Assembly (NCBI GenBank): GCA_030749725.1
Contig: JASMJM010000045.1
Span: 1-41,490 of the forward strand
Direction: 5' to 3'
Source of the DNA: Pseudomonadales bacterium
GTDB taxonomy: Bacteria > Pseudomonadota > Gammaproteobacteria > Pseudomonadales > Azotimanducaceae
DNA length: 41,490 nucleotides
Numbering within the stretch: position 1 is the stretch's first letter; each line of letters begins with the position of its first letter. This document shows, piece after piece, positions 34,526 to 41,490 of the stretch. The notes under the pieces were generated by a model. That model made no database searches and was not told where the DNA came from. It was given only the letters and a program-made list of their open reading frames with translations. A program made the translations under genes and the position numbers.

Positions 34526-35185
34526 TTACCAGCAGCCTGAATAATCTACATCAGCACCTGTACCCAAGCGGACCTTGACATCGGTATCTTCACTGACCAC
34601 GATCTGGGACCCTGTCGATAACCGACCCACGACCAGATCCGCAGCGCACAATCCGGCATTGGCGCCCGTCGACAGTCGCACCGACGCCCGCTCCACCCGC
34701 AGGTCATCTTTGAAGCGACCCTCGTTGAATGTGCCACCGGTGCCCACGCGCAGATCCAGGTCTTGAGTTTGTCCCGAGATCCTGACGGTTGCCCCGGTGC
34801 TGATGCTGACATCCAATTCGTTCGCCGATACCGCACATGGGTCAATCTCGATGGCGGAACCGGTTGATGCTTCGACTTGCCGCAGCGGTTCGGTGGTATG
34901 AATCGTGGCGCTGATGCCGCCATGACGATGGCCTAACATCTGCCGCCAATTGTGCTCGCGTTTGATGTCAAGTGTCGAGCCGTGCACGTCGATGCGCAGG
35001 CTTTCGAAGGCGCGTTCCGAGGCGCGAATCAGAACGGTGGATTCTTCCCCACAGATCACCTCGGCCTCGATGCCGGTGCCTATGTCGAGGCCCTGAAACC
35101 GATCCACAGGTACCTGCCAGCTGTCTTTGGCTGCGACATGGAGGCTGACAAATGTAACGACAATCAGTAATGAGATGGCTTTCAC
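34526..35185 (-). CDS. Exported DUF2807 (putative auto-transporter adhesin, head GIN domain) protein
   Basis: A 219-residue protein with a GTG start behind GGGAGG. Residues 1-19 are a signal peptide (MKAISLLIVVTFVSLHVAA, then KDSW). The rest is a beta-rich DUF2807 domain with short repeating turns: FQGLDIGTGIEAEVICGEE, VEASTGSAIEID, ISTGATVRISGQTQDLDLRVGTGG, VRLSTGANAGL, GRLSTGSQIVV, VRLGTGADVDYSG. The recurring STG/GTG turns mark the parallel beta-helix rungs typical of this family. It would sit in the periplasm or at the cell surface. The family's role is unsettled. The length is typical and the frame is intact. Confidence 0.85.
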   Translation of the reverse strand: MKAISLLIVVTFVSLHVAAKDSWQVPVDRFQGLDIGTGIEAEVICGEESTVLIRASERAFESLRIDVHGSTLDIKREHNWRQMLGHRHGGISATIHTTEPLRQVEASTGSAIEIDPCAVSANELDVSISTGATVRISGQTQDLDLRVGTGGTFNEGRFKDDLRVERASVRLSTGANAGLCAADLVVGRLSTGSQIVVSEDTDVKVRLGTGADVDYSGCW

Positions 35186-35326
35186 GTGCAGTTCCTCCCG
35201 GGGTCAGTGTCAGTCCGGTTTTCGGATCGGTTTAGTTCGTCCGCATGTTTAAGACGCGCATCAGCGGCGAATAGTTTGTATACGCCGCAGTGTTCGACTG
35301 CCGCGGTATTCGACTGCTGCAATTCC

Positions 35327-36970
35327 TCAGCTTTGCTCGCGCAGATCCGGTAATTGGTATTGCTGTTTTTCCAGATCCGCCCGAATGGCCTTCTTGTCGA
35401 TCTTACCGGTGCTGGTCAGGGGGATTTCCTGCACGAATATGATGTCATCCGGCAACTGCCACTTGGCGAAAATCTCGCCGCAGTGGTCGAGAATTCTCTG
35501 TTCTGTGACATTCGACCCCTGTACCAGAATCACCAGGGCGACCGGTCGTTCATCCCAGCGGGGATGGGGCTGCGCCACCACCGCAGCATGAGTGACCCCC
35601 TCAAGAGCAACAATGTGATTCTCCAGATCGACGGAGGAGATCCACTCGCCACCCGACTTGATGAGATCCTTGGAGCGATCGGTAATGATGAGATACTCCT
35701 CACTGTCCATCTGGCCAACATCGCCGGTGATTAGCCAGTCATCGTGAAACTTCTCCGGCTGCGGGTCATTGTAATATTCCGAGCAGATCCAGGGACCGCG
35801 AATGAGAATCTCGCCAACGGACTCGCCATCGTGGGGCAGCGCATTGAAGTCGTCGTCGAAAATCTCGATTTCCAGACTCGGTACGGTAAGACCAGCCTTG
35901 GCAATGTTTTCAAACTGCTCGTCGTCCGTGAGTTTGAGGTGAGCGCGTTTGGCGATCCGTCTGGAAACGGTACCCAGGGGGTTGGTCTCTGTCATGCCCC
36001 AGCCCTGGATCATCTCGATGCCGTAATTGTCTGCATACCAGCGCATCATGGACAGGGGAGGCGCAGAACCACCACAGGTCAGCCGGGTCAGTTTGGACAG
36101 GTCGTACCTATCCGGATTCGCTTCCAAGATCCCCTTTACTGCCTGCCAGATAGTCGGCACCCCGGCAGAAATCGTCACTTCCTCGTCGACCATCAAGCGA
36201 ACCAGACTCTCAGGGTCCATATATTTGTGGGGCAGTACCTGTTTTGATCCAAGCATGGACGCCGTGAACGGCAAACCCCAACCAAGGGCGTGAAACAGGG
36301 GTACGATGCCGCAGATGCTGTCCAGTGCAGTCAGGCTCATGGCGTCCGTCATCGCCTGGGCCATACTGTGCAGGTAGGTGGAACGATTGGTATACATGAC
36401 TCCCTTGGGCTTGCCGGTCGTGCCGCTGGTGTAACAAAGCCCCATGGGCGCATTTTCATCGATAACGGGCCACGGGTATGTGCTGGGCTGATCAGCGATG
36501 AAGTCTTCGTAATCGACTGTATGCGCAAAAGAAGTCTCACCTCCTTCACCATGAGAACAGACAACCAACAATTCAACACAGGGGATCTTGTCGAGGAGAG
36601 GATCCAGAGCCGGCAGCAGATCTTCATCGATCACAATGACCCTAGAGGCGGCATGGTTGATTATGTATTCAAGATCGGTGGGTGAAAGCCTGATGTTCAA
36701 CGTGTGCAGAACAGCCCCCATAGAGGGAACGGACTGATAGAGTTCCAGGTGGCGCCAGTTGTTCCACATAAAGCTGGCTACCCTGTCTCCTACCTGAATA
36801 CCGTGCTCCTTGAGCGCCCCTGCCAACTGGTTGGCCCGCTCCCAGGTAGTTTTGTAACTCTGACGATGGCTACCGTCTGCAGTCAGGGTAACGATCTCCT
36901 CCTCGGGTGAAACAACCGCGCCTCGTTTTACGATGCGGGACATCAGTAGTGGGGTCTTTTGCATAGTCAC
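35327..36970 (-). CDS. AlkK-like medium/long-chain fatty acid-CoA ligase
   Basis: A 547-residue adenylate-forming ligase of the AlkK/medium-chain acyl-CoA synthetase type. Motifs are [28 protein letters not shown] near 182 (P-loop), [24 protein letters not shown] near 230, [11 protein letters not shown] near 325, and [40 protein letters not shown] near 415. The C-terminal catalytic Lys is in [17 protein letters not shown] near 525. The NRSTYLHS and [12 protein letters not shown] segments are typical of AlkK relatives that activate C6-C12 acids. The start may be GTG at 36970, with GAGGAA upstream, or ATG two codons later. It is the third acyl-CoA ligase in this window, each from a different subgroup. 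Confidence 0.92.
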   Translation of the reverse strand: MTMQKTPLLMSRIVKRGAVVSPEEEIVTLTADGSHRQSYKTTWERANQLAGALKEHGIQVGDRVASFMWNNWRHLELYQSVPSMGAVLHTLNIRLSPTDLEYIINHAASRVIVIDEDLLPALDPLLDKIPCVELLVVCSHGEGGETSFAHTVDYEDFIADQPSTYPWPVIDENAPMGLCYTSGTTGKPKGVMYTNRSTYLHSMAQAMTDAMSLTALDSICGIVPLFHALGWGLPFTASMLGSKQVLPHKYMDPESLVRLMVDEEVTISAGVPTIWQAVKGILEANPDRYDLSKLTRLTCGGSAPPLSMMRWYADNYGIEMIQGWGMTETNPLGTVSRRIAKRAHLKLTDDEQFENIAKAGLTVPSLEIEIFDDDFNALPHDGESVGEILIRGPWICSEYYNDPQPEKFHDDWLITGDVGQMDSEEYLIITDRSKDLIKSGGEWISSVDLENHIVALEGVTHAAVVAQPHPRWDERPVALVILVQGSNVTEQRILDHCGEIFAKWQLPDDIIFVQEIPLTSTGKIDKKAIRADLEKQQYQLPDLREQS

Positions 36971-37000
36971 TTGTGATGATTCCTCTCAGTGGAAAATGGC

Positions 37001-37154
37001 TCTTTACTCAATTCGGATCCGGCGCCAAACCATCGGTTTTGCTGCCAGATGTGCTGCCAACAGTCAGTGCTGCTGCCATATACGTCGCATCTCTTTGCGC
37101 AATTCGAATTTGCTGCCAACAGTCAATGCTGATGCCAGATATGTCGCATCTCTT
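37001..37154. repeat. Imperfect tandem duplication at the 3' end of the ABC transporter remnant
   Basis: Two 43-bp blocks (37053-37095 and 37112-37154) both begin GCTGCCAACAGTCA and end GTCGCATCTCTT, with period 59. A further partial copy of the linker (TCTTTACTCAATTCG at 37001, TCTTTGCGCAATTCG at 37092) lies before them. The second block contains the last codons and stop of the ABC gene on the minus strand, so the first is a duplicate of that gene's 3' end. Confidence 0.85.
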
Positions 37155-37661
37155 CACTGCTCTCAAGCAGTTCCGGCAAGGTGCCTCGTGCCACCAGCCG
37201 ACCCTCCTCGACTACCAGTATCTGATCCGCCCGTTCCAGAACGCTTGGTTGATGGCAGACTACCAGGCAGGTTGTATCCTGTTCTTCCAGACGGGTCCAC
37301 AGGCTTCTCTCAGTATTGACATCCAGTGCACTGGAGAGATCATCGAACACCAACAATTCCGGCTGGCGGATAAACATTCGAGCAGCGGCGACGCGCTGAA
37401 TCTGGCCACCGGAGAGCTTAACACCTTTGGGACCCACCATGGTATCCAGGCCCTCTTCCAGGCCGCCCAGGCCCTCTGCCATCACGGCGGAAAGTTCATC
37501 CCCGCCATGGCGCTGTCGATAAAGGCACGGGTAACCTGGGGAATCAAAAGCTTGAAGCCGATGCTGGACACCAGCAGCACGGTCAGCAGGGCAAACAGCC
37601 CTGTCTGGTCCTTCAGATAACCGGCAAGCAGTGCCCAGTATCTTGCTAGTGGAATTGTCAT
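37123..37661 (-). pseudogene. ABC exporter gene with a large internal deletion
   Basis: From ATG 37661 the minus strand encodes the N-terminus of an ABC exporter: LARYWALLAGYLKDQTGLFALLTVLLVSSIGFKLLIPQVTRAFIDSAMAGMNF (first transmembrane helix), then a stop at 37482. Overlapping it in another frame, the sequence continues as the end of the nucleotide-binding domain. That part has GLDTMVGPKGVKLSGGQIQRVAAARMF (signature LSGGQ), Walker B LLVFDDLSSALDVNTE, the switch His in VVCHQPSVLERAD, and a normal C-terminus. The rest of the membrane domain and the Walker A part, about 400 codons, are missing. The junction near 37485-37500 is also out of frame. The gene therefore cannot make a working transporter. 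Its promoter and 3' end survive. Confidence 0.85.
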
Positions 37662-37830
37662 AGGACCGGGTCCTGCAGATTCCACCCGGGAGAGTATTCG
37701 CCGGGCGTTGCCTCTGGATGGGAATCGATCGTGAATAGTTGATTAGCTGCAGAAACAGCGCCGCAAAATTATGTTATCTTCGCGCTTATGTCAACAAAGA
37801 ACCCACAAATGGGATAGACGGAAGATTGCT

Positions 37831-38733
37831 GTGGATCCAGAGCATCCACCGGATCGAGTGATATTGTTGGACGGTTCCATGGGGCGTGAGTTACGCATGC
37901 GCGGGGTGGAGATCCCGGCCACCATCTGGTCGGCGAATGCACTACTGGTCGCACCAGAGGTGGTGGAGAGCGTGCACCTCGACAATATCGCCGCCGGTGC
38001 GGACATCATCACCACCAATACCTACGGCGTAATCCGCCGCGATCTGGCGCGGGAGGGCGTCGAAGATCAGTTCGGCCAGCTCAATGTGCAGGCCTGTCAA
38101 CTCGCGCATTCGGCCAGAGAGAAGTCGGGCAAGCAAGTTGTCATCGCCGGATCACTGCCTCCGTTACGGGGGAGCTACCGCCCCGATCTCGTGGGCGCCG
38201 TGGATGAGATCGGACCCCTCTATGCGGAGCAGGCGGACATTCTGGCTCCGCTGGTGGACCTGCTGCTATGCGAAACCATGTCAAGCTCAACTGAGGCGCT
38301 GGCCGCAGCGGCGGCTGCCTGCAAAACCGGCAAACCGGTATGGGTTTCCTGGACGCTACACGACCGCAGCATGGGGATTCTCCGCAGCGGCGAATCCGTT
38401 AGCACGGCCCTACAGGCAATCAGTCATCTACCGGTGTCCGGTTATCTATTCAATTGCTGTCCTCCGGAGAGCATCAGCGCTGGGATGTCCCAGCTAACAT
38501 CCAGCGGCGCAAAACATATTGGTGGTTATGCCAACACGTTCATTCCAATTGCGGCGGACTGGACCTTGGATGGTGACGAGGAGACGGACGGATTGATCGG
38601 AGTCAGGGAAGATCTAAACCCCGAGCAATATGCCCGCCACGCTGCTGATTGGTTGTCCAGCGGCGCAACCGTCATAGGTGGCTGTTGCGGCACCAGTCCA
38701 GAACACATTGCTATGCTCAAAACGCTGATCTGA
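37831..38733 (+). CDS. Homocysteine S-methyltransferase family protein
   Basis: A 300-residue TIM-barrel zinc enzyme of the MHT/MmuM/BHMT group, which transfer a methyl group to homocysteine to give methionine. Features are VILLDGSMGRELRMRGVEIP near the start, AGADIITTNTYGVIRRDLAREG near 55, and VAGS-like VIAGSLPPLRGSYRPD near 108. LLCETMSSSTEALAA is near 146. The zinc cysteines lie in LFNCCPPESIS near 208 and IGGCCGTSPEHIAML near the C-terminus. GTG at 37831 with GGAAG upstream is preferred to an ATG 20 codons earlier, since the extra residues are not family-like. The methyl donor is unknown. It is divergent from the ABC remnant. Confidence 0.88.
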   Translation: MDPEHPPDRVILLDGSMGRELRMRGVEIPATIWSANALLVAPEVVESVHLDNIAAGADIITTNTYGVIRRDLAREGVEDQFGQLNVQACQLAHSAREKSGKQVVIAGSLPPLRGSYRPDLVGAVDEIGPLYAEQADILAPLVDLLLCETMSSSTEALAAAAAACKTGKPVWVSWTLHDRSMGILRSGESVSTALQAISHLPVSGYLFNCCPPESISAGMSQLTSSGAKHIGGYANTFIPIAADWTLDGDEETDGLIGVREDLNPEQYARHAADWLSSGATVIGGCCGTSPEHIAMLKTLI

Positions 38734-38935
38734 TCCACACCGGGATGTAGACCCTAGTCGGGAATGGTTTCGGAGCGGCCCTCTTCCACACCGCCGCTCC
38801 CCAACCCTCTATAGGCACCCAAACCAAGCCCTTCATCCAAGTCCAATCGAATGCATCGGTAGCAGCCCGGAATACATCGCCAAGCTCAGAACCATGATCA
38901 ATTAACTGAAGCCCCGCCCAGACCGCCCGCTGCAT
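38717..38935 (-). CDS. Possible small protein of unknown function
   Basis: A 72-codon open frame on the minus strand begins at ATG 38935 with AAGGG about 8 bases upstream and reads MQRAVWAGLQLIDHGSELG, then TDAFDWTWMKGLVWVPIEGWG. It is Trp-rich and overlaps the 3' end of the methyltransferase gene by 17 bases. The composition is plausible for a protein, but no family is recognised. It occupies most of an otherwise gene-free 326-bp stretch before hspQ. It may be a fragment of a larger lost gene or a chance frame. Confidence 0.25.
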   Translation of the reverse strand: MQRAVWAGLQLIDHGSELGDVFRAATDAFDWTWMKGLVWVPIEGWGAAVWKRAAPKPFPTRVYIPVWIRSAF

Positions 38936-39059
38936 AACTCAGCCCTTGGATACACTTGTCCAGCCAATCATTACGCGTTCCGGGCTGCATGTGAAATATT
39001 AACAACCTGCCACACGGTCTTGGTCGTTATGATTCCGAACTCTGCCTTTCCCGGACCTA

Positions 39060-39377
39060 ATGACTGATCAATATGCACGTTTTGCCAGGGGACAACAGGT
39101 GACACACCACTTGTTCAACTATCGAGGTGTGATCTTCGATGTGGATCCCGTCTTTCTCGGCAGCGAAGCCTGGTACCAACAGATGGCTAAGACAAAACCG
39201 CCAAAGAACGCGCCCTGGTACCACATACTTGTACACGGTGCCGATCACACAACTTATGTAGCAGAACGCAATCTCGAGCCATATAACGGAAGTGAGTTTG
39301 TGGATCACCCCCTCCTGGACCATTACTTTGATGGTTTTGACGACGGCCTTTACCATCCCAGGCAGAAGGTTGATTAG
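39060..39377 (+). CDS. hspQ: Heat shock protein HspQ
   Basis: A 105-residue protein of the YccV/hemimethylated-DNA-binding-like fold. In enterobacteria HspQ modulates Lon protease and DnaA stability. Typical segments are ARFARGQQVTHHLFNYRGVIFDVDPVFLGSEAWYQQMAKTKPPKNAPWYHILV, then HTTYVAERNLEPY. The C-terminal HPLLDHYFDGFDDGLYHPRQ also fits. Length is typical. The ATG at 39060 lacks a strong ribosome site, and I see no convincing heat-shock promoter in the preceding 60 bases. This family is largely restricted to Proteobacteria, which supports the taxonomic inference. Confidence 0.93.
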   Translation: MTDQYARFARGQQVTHHLFNYRGVIFDVDPVFLGSEAWYQQMAKTKPPKNAPWYHILVHGADHTTYVAERNLEPYNGSEFVDHPLLDHYFDGFDDGLYHPRQKVD

Positions 39378-39383
39378 GAGTCG

Positions 39384-39423
39384 GATGGCTCGCGACCCGA
39401 TGCATCCGTTAGCCTGAGCCATC
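39384..39423 (+). terminator. Possible stem-loop after hspQ
   Basis: GATGGCTC (39384-39391) and GAGCCATC (39416-39423) are perfect 8-bp complements around a 24-base loop that can itself pair partly (CGGATG with CATCCG). There is no T-run, so any termination would be weak or factor-dependent. Confidence 0.3.
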
Positions 39424-39467
39424 ACTGTTGGGGATGGGCAGACAGTACCCGGTACCCCGTGGCCCCG

Positions 39468-40667
39468 CTAGAACAGGAAGGTGCCTGACTCGAGACCGAG
39501 AAGGGCGCGACCGATGTTCTCCTTGAATTGTGGCGAGACCATGATGTGCTGTCTAACCACCAGCACATCACGCATACACCGCTCCAGTGGGCTGGATGTG
39601 AAATTCGCCGTGGCTCCAGCGGCTGCAACGATCTTTTCAACCGCTTTGACAGCAGTAGAAGCTGCACCCGAGCAGGCTAGTTGTAGCAGCGCTTTCTGAC
39701 GGGTCGTGGGCGGATCCCCTTGATCGACCGTGTCCCAGATATCACTGACCCGGTCGAAGACATAGCTTCTTGCGGTTTCCAGCAGATACTCAGCTTCCGC
39801 GACTGCCAACTGTGCGTCCACCCTTTCCCGTAATTTTCCAGCGGTCCCTCGCGGTGTCTTGTCCATGGCCAGATCCATAAAGTGATCGATCGCGGCACGC
39901 GTGATGCCGGTCGCGACGCCGACTTTGTTGTACGCCAATCTGCTGTGAAGCGGTAATCGATAGAGGGTGCCATCTTCCTGTAACGGGTTGCGTGCGACGC
40001 TGGAGATTCTCTCATCCGGTACAAACACATCGCTAACGCTGACATCGTGACTTCCAGAGCCGCGCAGACCGGAAACCTGCCAGGTATCGATGATGTCGAA
40101 TTCGTCCCTGGCAATTAAGGATTCGCACGTTACGGGCCCCATTTCGTCCGTCACTCGATCATCATTCTCAAAAACGATGCTCTGACCCCAGAAGTAACTG
40201 GCATTGTGTACGCCGCTCGCAAATGGCCATTGCCCGGTAACCCTAAAACCACCGTCTGTTCTAACAGCATGACCAAGGGGGTTCAAAGCGCCTGCTATGA
40301 TAAGGTCCGGGTCCGCGAAGAGTTTCTGCACTACCTCACGTGGAAACACGGCGCCCAGTATGCCCATGACCTCGACACCGATCATCAGATTCCATCCGGT
40401 TGCGCCGTCGAGTCTTGAAACGGCCTCGATGGTCTGAATCTGCGTTGTCGGGTGGTATTCCCCACCCCCGACTGAACGCGGCGCCGCGATGCGGTACAGA
40501 CCTTCATTAGCCATGGCCATGGCGACTTCGTTAGAGAGATGACGCTGGCTGTCAGAAATATCCGCATATTCCCTGATCAGATGTGCAAGACCATCGATCT
40601 TGTCTTTGATGGGATCAAACTCCGGGTTTTTCATGTGAGTGCTCGCGATTGGGTTGGTCTGCGCCAT
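39468..40667 (-). CDS. Acyl-CoA dehydrogenase-fold flavoprotein, HsaA-like monooxygenase type
   Basis: A 399-residue protein of the acyl-CoA dehydrogenase superfamily, closest to the group D flavin monooxygenases such as HsaA, and to pigment or indole-type hydroxylases. Features are LSNEVAMAMANEGLYRIAAPRSVGGGEYHPTTQIQTIEAVSRLDGATGWNLMIG near 45, GFRVTGQWPFASGVHNASYFWGQSIV near 140, and DTWQVSGLRGSGSHDVSVSDVFVPDER near 195. The C-terminal SSPLERCMRDVLVVRQHIMVSPQFKENIGRALLG is typical. The catalytic Glu of true acyl-CoA dehydrogenases is not evident, which favours a reduced-flavin-dependent oxygenase. ATG at 40667 is chosen over the TTG frame start; TATACT just upstream may be a -10 box, and ATG 40634 is an alternative. 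It lies after the Ddn-like gene on the same strand. Confidence 0.82.
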   Translation of the reverse strand: MAQTNPIASTHMKNPEFDPIKDKIDGLAHLIREYADISDSQRHLSNEVAMAMANEGLYRIAAPRSVGGGEYHPTTQIQTIEAVSRLDGATGWNLMIGVEVMGILGAVFPREVVQKLFADPDLIIAGALNPLGHAVRTDGGFRVTGQWPFASGVHNASYFWGQSIVFENDDRVTDEMGPVTCESLIARDEFDIIDTWQVSGLRGSGSHDVSVSDVFVPDERISSVARNPLQEDGTLYRLPLHSRLAYNKVGVATGITRAAIDHFMDLAMDKTPRGTAGKLRERVDAQLAVAEAEYLLETARSYVFDRVSDIWDTVDQGDPPTTRQKALLQLACSGAASTAVKAVEKIVAAAGATANFTSSPLERCMRDVLVVRQHIMVSPQFKENIGRALLGLESGTFLF

Positions 40668-40799
40668 TAGTATATAGTCAGGACCGCTCAAGCAACTTGA
40701 TTGAATGTCCAATCAAACAAGACTGTCACAAAGCCGGAGCGACAGCATCGAAGAATAGGCAGCTCAGATAGAATCGGTTGTGATCCCAGGTCCAGGCGT

Positions 40800-41234
40800 T
40801 CAGACCGGCTCCGCTATGAAGACCGGAATTTTGCGGGGCGCTTTGTTCTTGTATTCCTCATACGGCGGAAAGGCCTCGACACAGATGGCCCAGACTCGAT
40901 CGCGCTCGCCATCGTCCTCGACTTCCCGCACGCGCATCTTGAAGACTTCGGTCTTGTCGCGAATCTCGACGTCCGCATTGGCACGCAGGTTGTAAACCCA
41001 AACGGGGTTCTTGGGCGCGCCACCTTGGGAACCGACCAGCACGTAACCGTTGCCATCCTTGACGCGCATCAGCGGCGTCTTCCGAGTGCCACCGGTTTTG
41101 TTTCCGGTGTGCGTGACGATAATGCAAGGCAACCCGGTGTCCAAAAGCTCGGTTCCCTGTGTGCCGCCACTACTCTCGTATAGCTCTACCTGATCGCGTA
41201 CCCATTTGACTGGCGTTGGTATGTATTCGCTCAT
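40800..41234 (-). CDS. Deazaflavin (F420)-dependent nitroreductase-family protein, Ddn-like
   Basis: A 144-residue split-beta-barrel protein of the FDOR-A group, whose best known member is mycobacterial Ddn. Members bind F420H2 and reduce quinones, enones or nitro compounds. The sequence shows YESSGGTQGTELLDTGLPCIIVTHTGNKTGGTRKTPLMRVKDG, then YVLVGSQGGAPKNPVWVYNLRANADVEI near 66, which is the family's cofactor-binding region. PPYEEYKNKAPRKIPVFIAEPV closes it. Length is typical. A gap of 132 bp separates it from the HsaA-like gene downstream. Together with the F420 locus it supports a broad F420 metabolism. The physiological substrate is unknown. Confidence 0.9.
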   Translation of the reverse strand: MSEYIPTPVKWVRDQVELYESSGGTQGTELLDTGLPCIIVTHTGNKTGGTRKTPLMRVKDGNGYVLVGSQGGAPKNPVWVYNLRANADVEIRDKTEVFKMRVREVEDDGERDRVWAICVEAFPPYEEYKNKAPRKIPVFIAEPV

Positions 41235-41450
41235 TTTTGTGTCCTCGAATTGGGGTCTTGTGTGTCCTCGAATCGGAGTCAGTTCAGTTTATAGTAGGTC
41301 CAGTAGCAGGGCCATCACTTCAGCGAGCTGATTAGGGAGCGTCGCTTACCCACACAGCAATCACGGGCGTGACGCCTATCTTGTTGTGGCCCAGAGTGTG
41401 TGAAAAGTCGCAGTGACGGTATAATCTGACTTTCCAAGATTGGAGTTTTG

Positions 41451-41490
41451 GATGAGCGGATTTATCCAAGGTCAGGCACGCACTCAATCA
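41451..41490 (+). mobile_element. Start of an IS1182-like transposase gene (cut by the window end)
   Basis: The last 40 bases encode MSGFIQGQARTQS, which resembles the conserved N-terminus of IS1182-family transposases (MxGFxxGxxRxQSTLFPE). GGAG lies shortly upstream. AGTGTGTGAAAAGTC near 41394 could be the left inverted repeat of the element. Only 13 codons are visible, so the family call is tentative. Confidence 0.45.

Overview
The window looks like a chromosomal segment of an uncultured or little-studied Gammaproteobacterium with a lipid-oriented, aerobic heterotrophic lifestyle. Supporting genes are hspQ, an LptF-type LPS-transport permease, a TonB-dependent receptor and a DsbA-like protein. 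There are also several acyl-CoA ligases and acyl-CoA dehydrogenase-family flavoproteins. The assignment to class level is inference from gene content; no rRNA or other marker gene is present. No tRNA, rRNA or CRISPR array was recognised.

The centrepiece (about 19.4-26.3 kb, + strand) is an apparently complete biosynthesis locus for the deazaflavin cofactor F420: npdG (F420:NADPH oxidoreductase), cofE, cofD, cofC and a fused cofG-cofH (fbiC). An LLM-class F420-dependent oxidoreductase follows. Further likely F420 users lie elsewhere in the window: LLM proteins at 6.9 kb and 29.7 kb, and a Ddn-like deazaflavin-dependent reductase at 40.8 kb. The cofE-cofD junction is split by a 140-bp MITE-like element with a 6-bp target duplication. 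A diverged second copy sits at the 3' end of an MFS transporter gene at 12.5 kb.

Region by region: 0-6 kb holds a broken hypothetical gene, a GH29 fucosidase, a DmdC-like acyl-CoA dehydrogenase, a secreted YCII-like protein and an acyl-CoA ligase. 6-12 kb holds a membrane-anchored DsbA-like protein, an LLM oxidoreductase, a hydrolase/FATP-type ligase pair and a serine beta-lactamase-like hydrolase. 12-19 kb holds a DnaA-box palindrome, an MFS transporter with a seven-copy heptad repeat, a TrmY-like RNA methyltransferase, an ALDH4A1-type P5C dehydrogenase and a TIR-TM-TolB-like-TPR protein. 19-26 kb is the F420 locus. 26-30 kb holds a COG3146 acyltransferase, a solitary lptF and an XRE-cupin regulator. 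30-38 kb holds a TonB receptor with a one-base frameshift, translationally linked to an LLM oxidoreductase. It also has an alpha/beta hydrolase, a thioesterase remnant, a DUF2807 protein, an AlkK-like ligase and an ABC transporter remnant. 38-41.5 kb holds a homocysteine S-methyltransferase-like protein, hspQ, an HsaA-like flavoprotein, the Ddn-like reductase and the beginning of an IS1182-like transposase.

Two themes recur. One is F420 redox chemistry beside acyl-CoA and lipid metabolism. The other is local genome erosion: gene remnants, a frameshift, and many short tandem duplications of 21, 23, 51, 59 and 62 bp.
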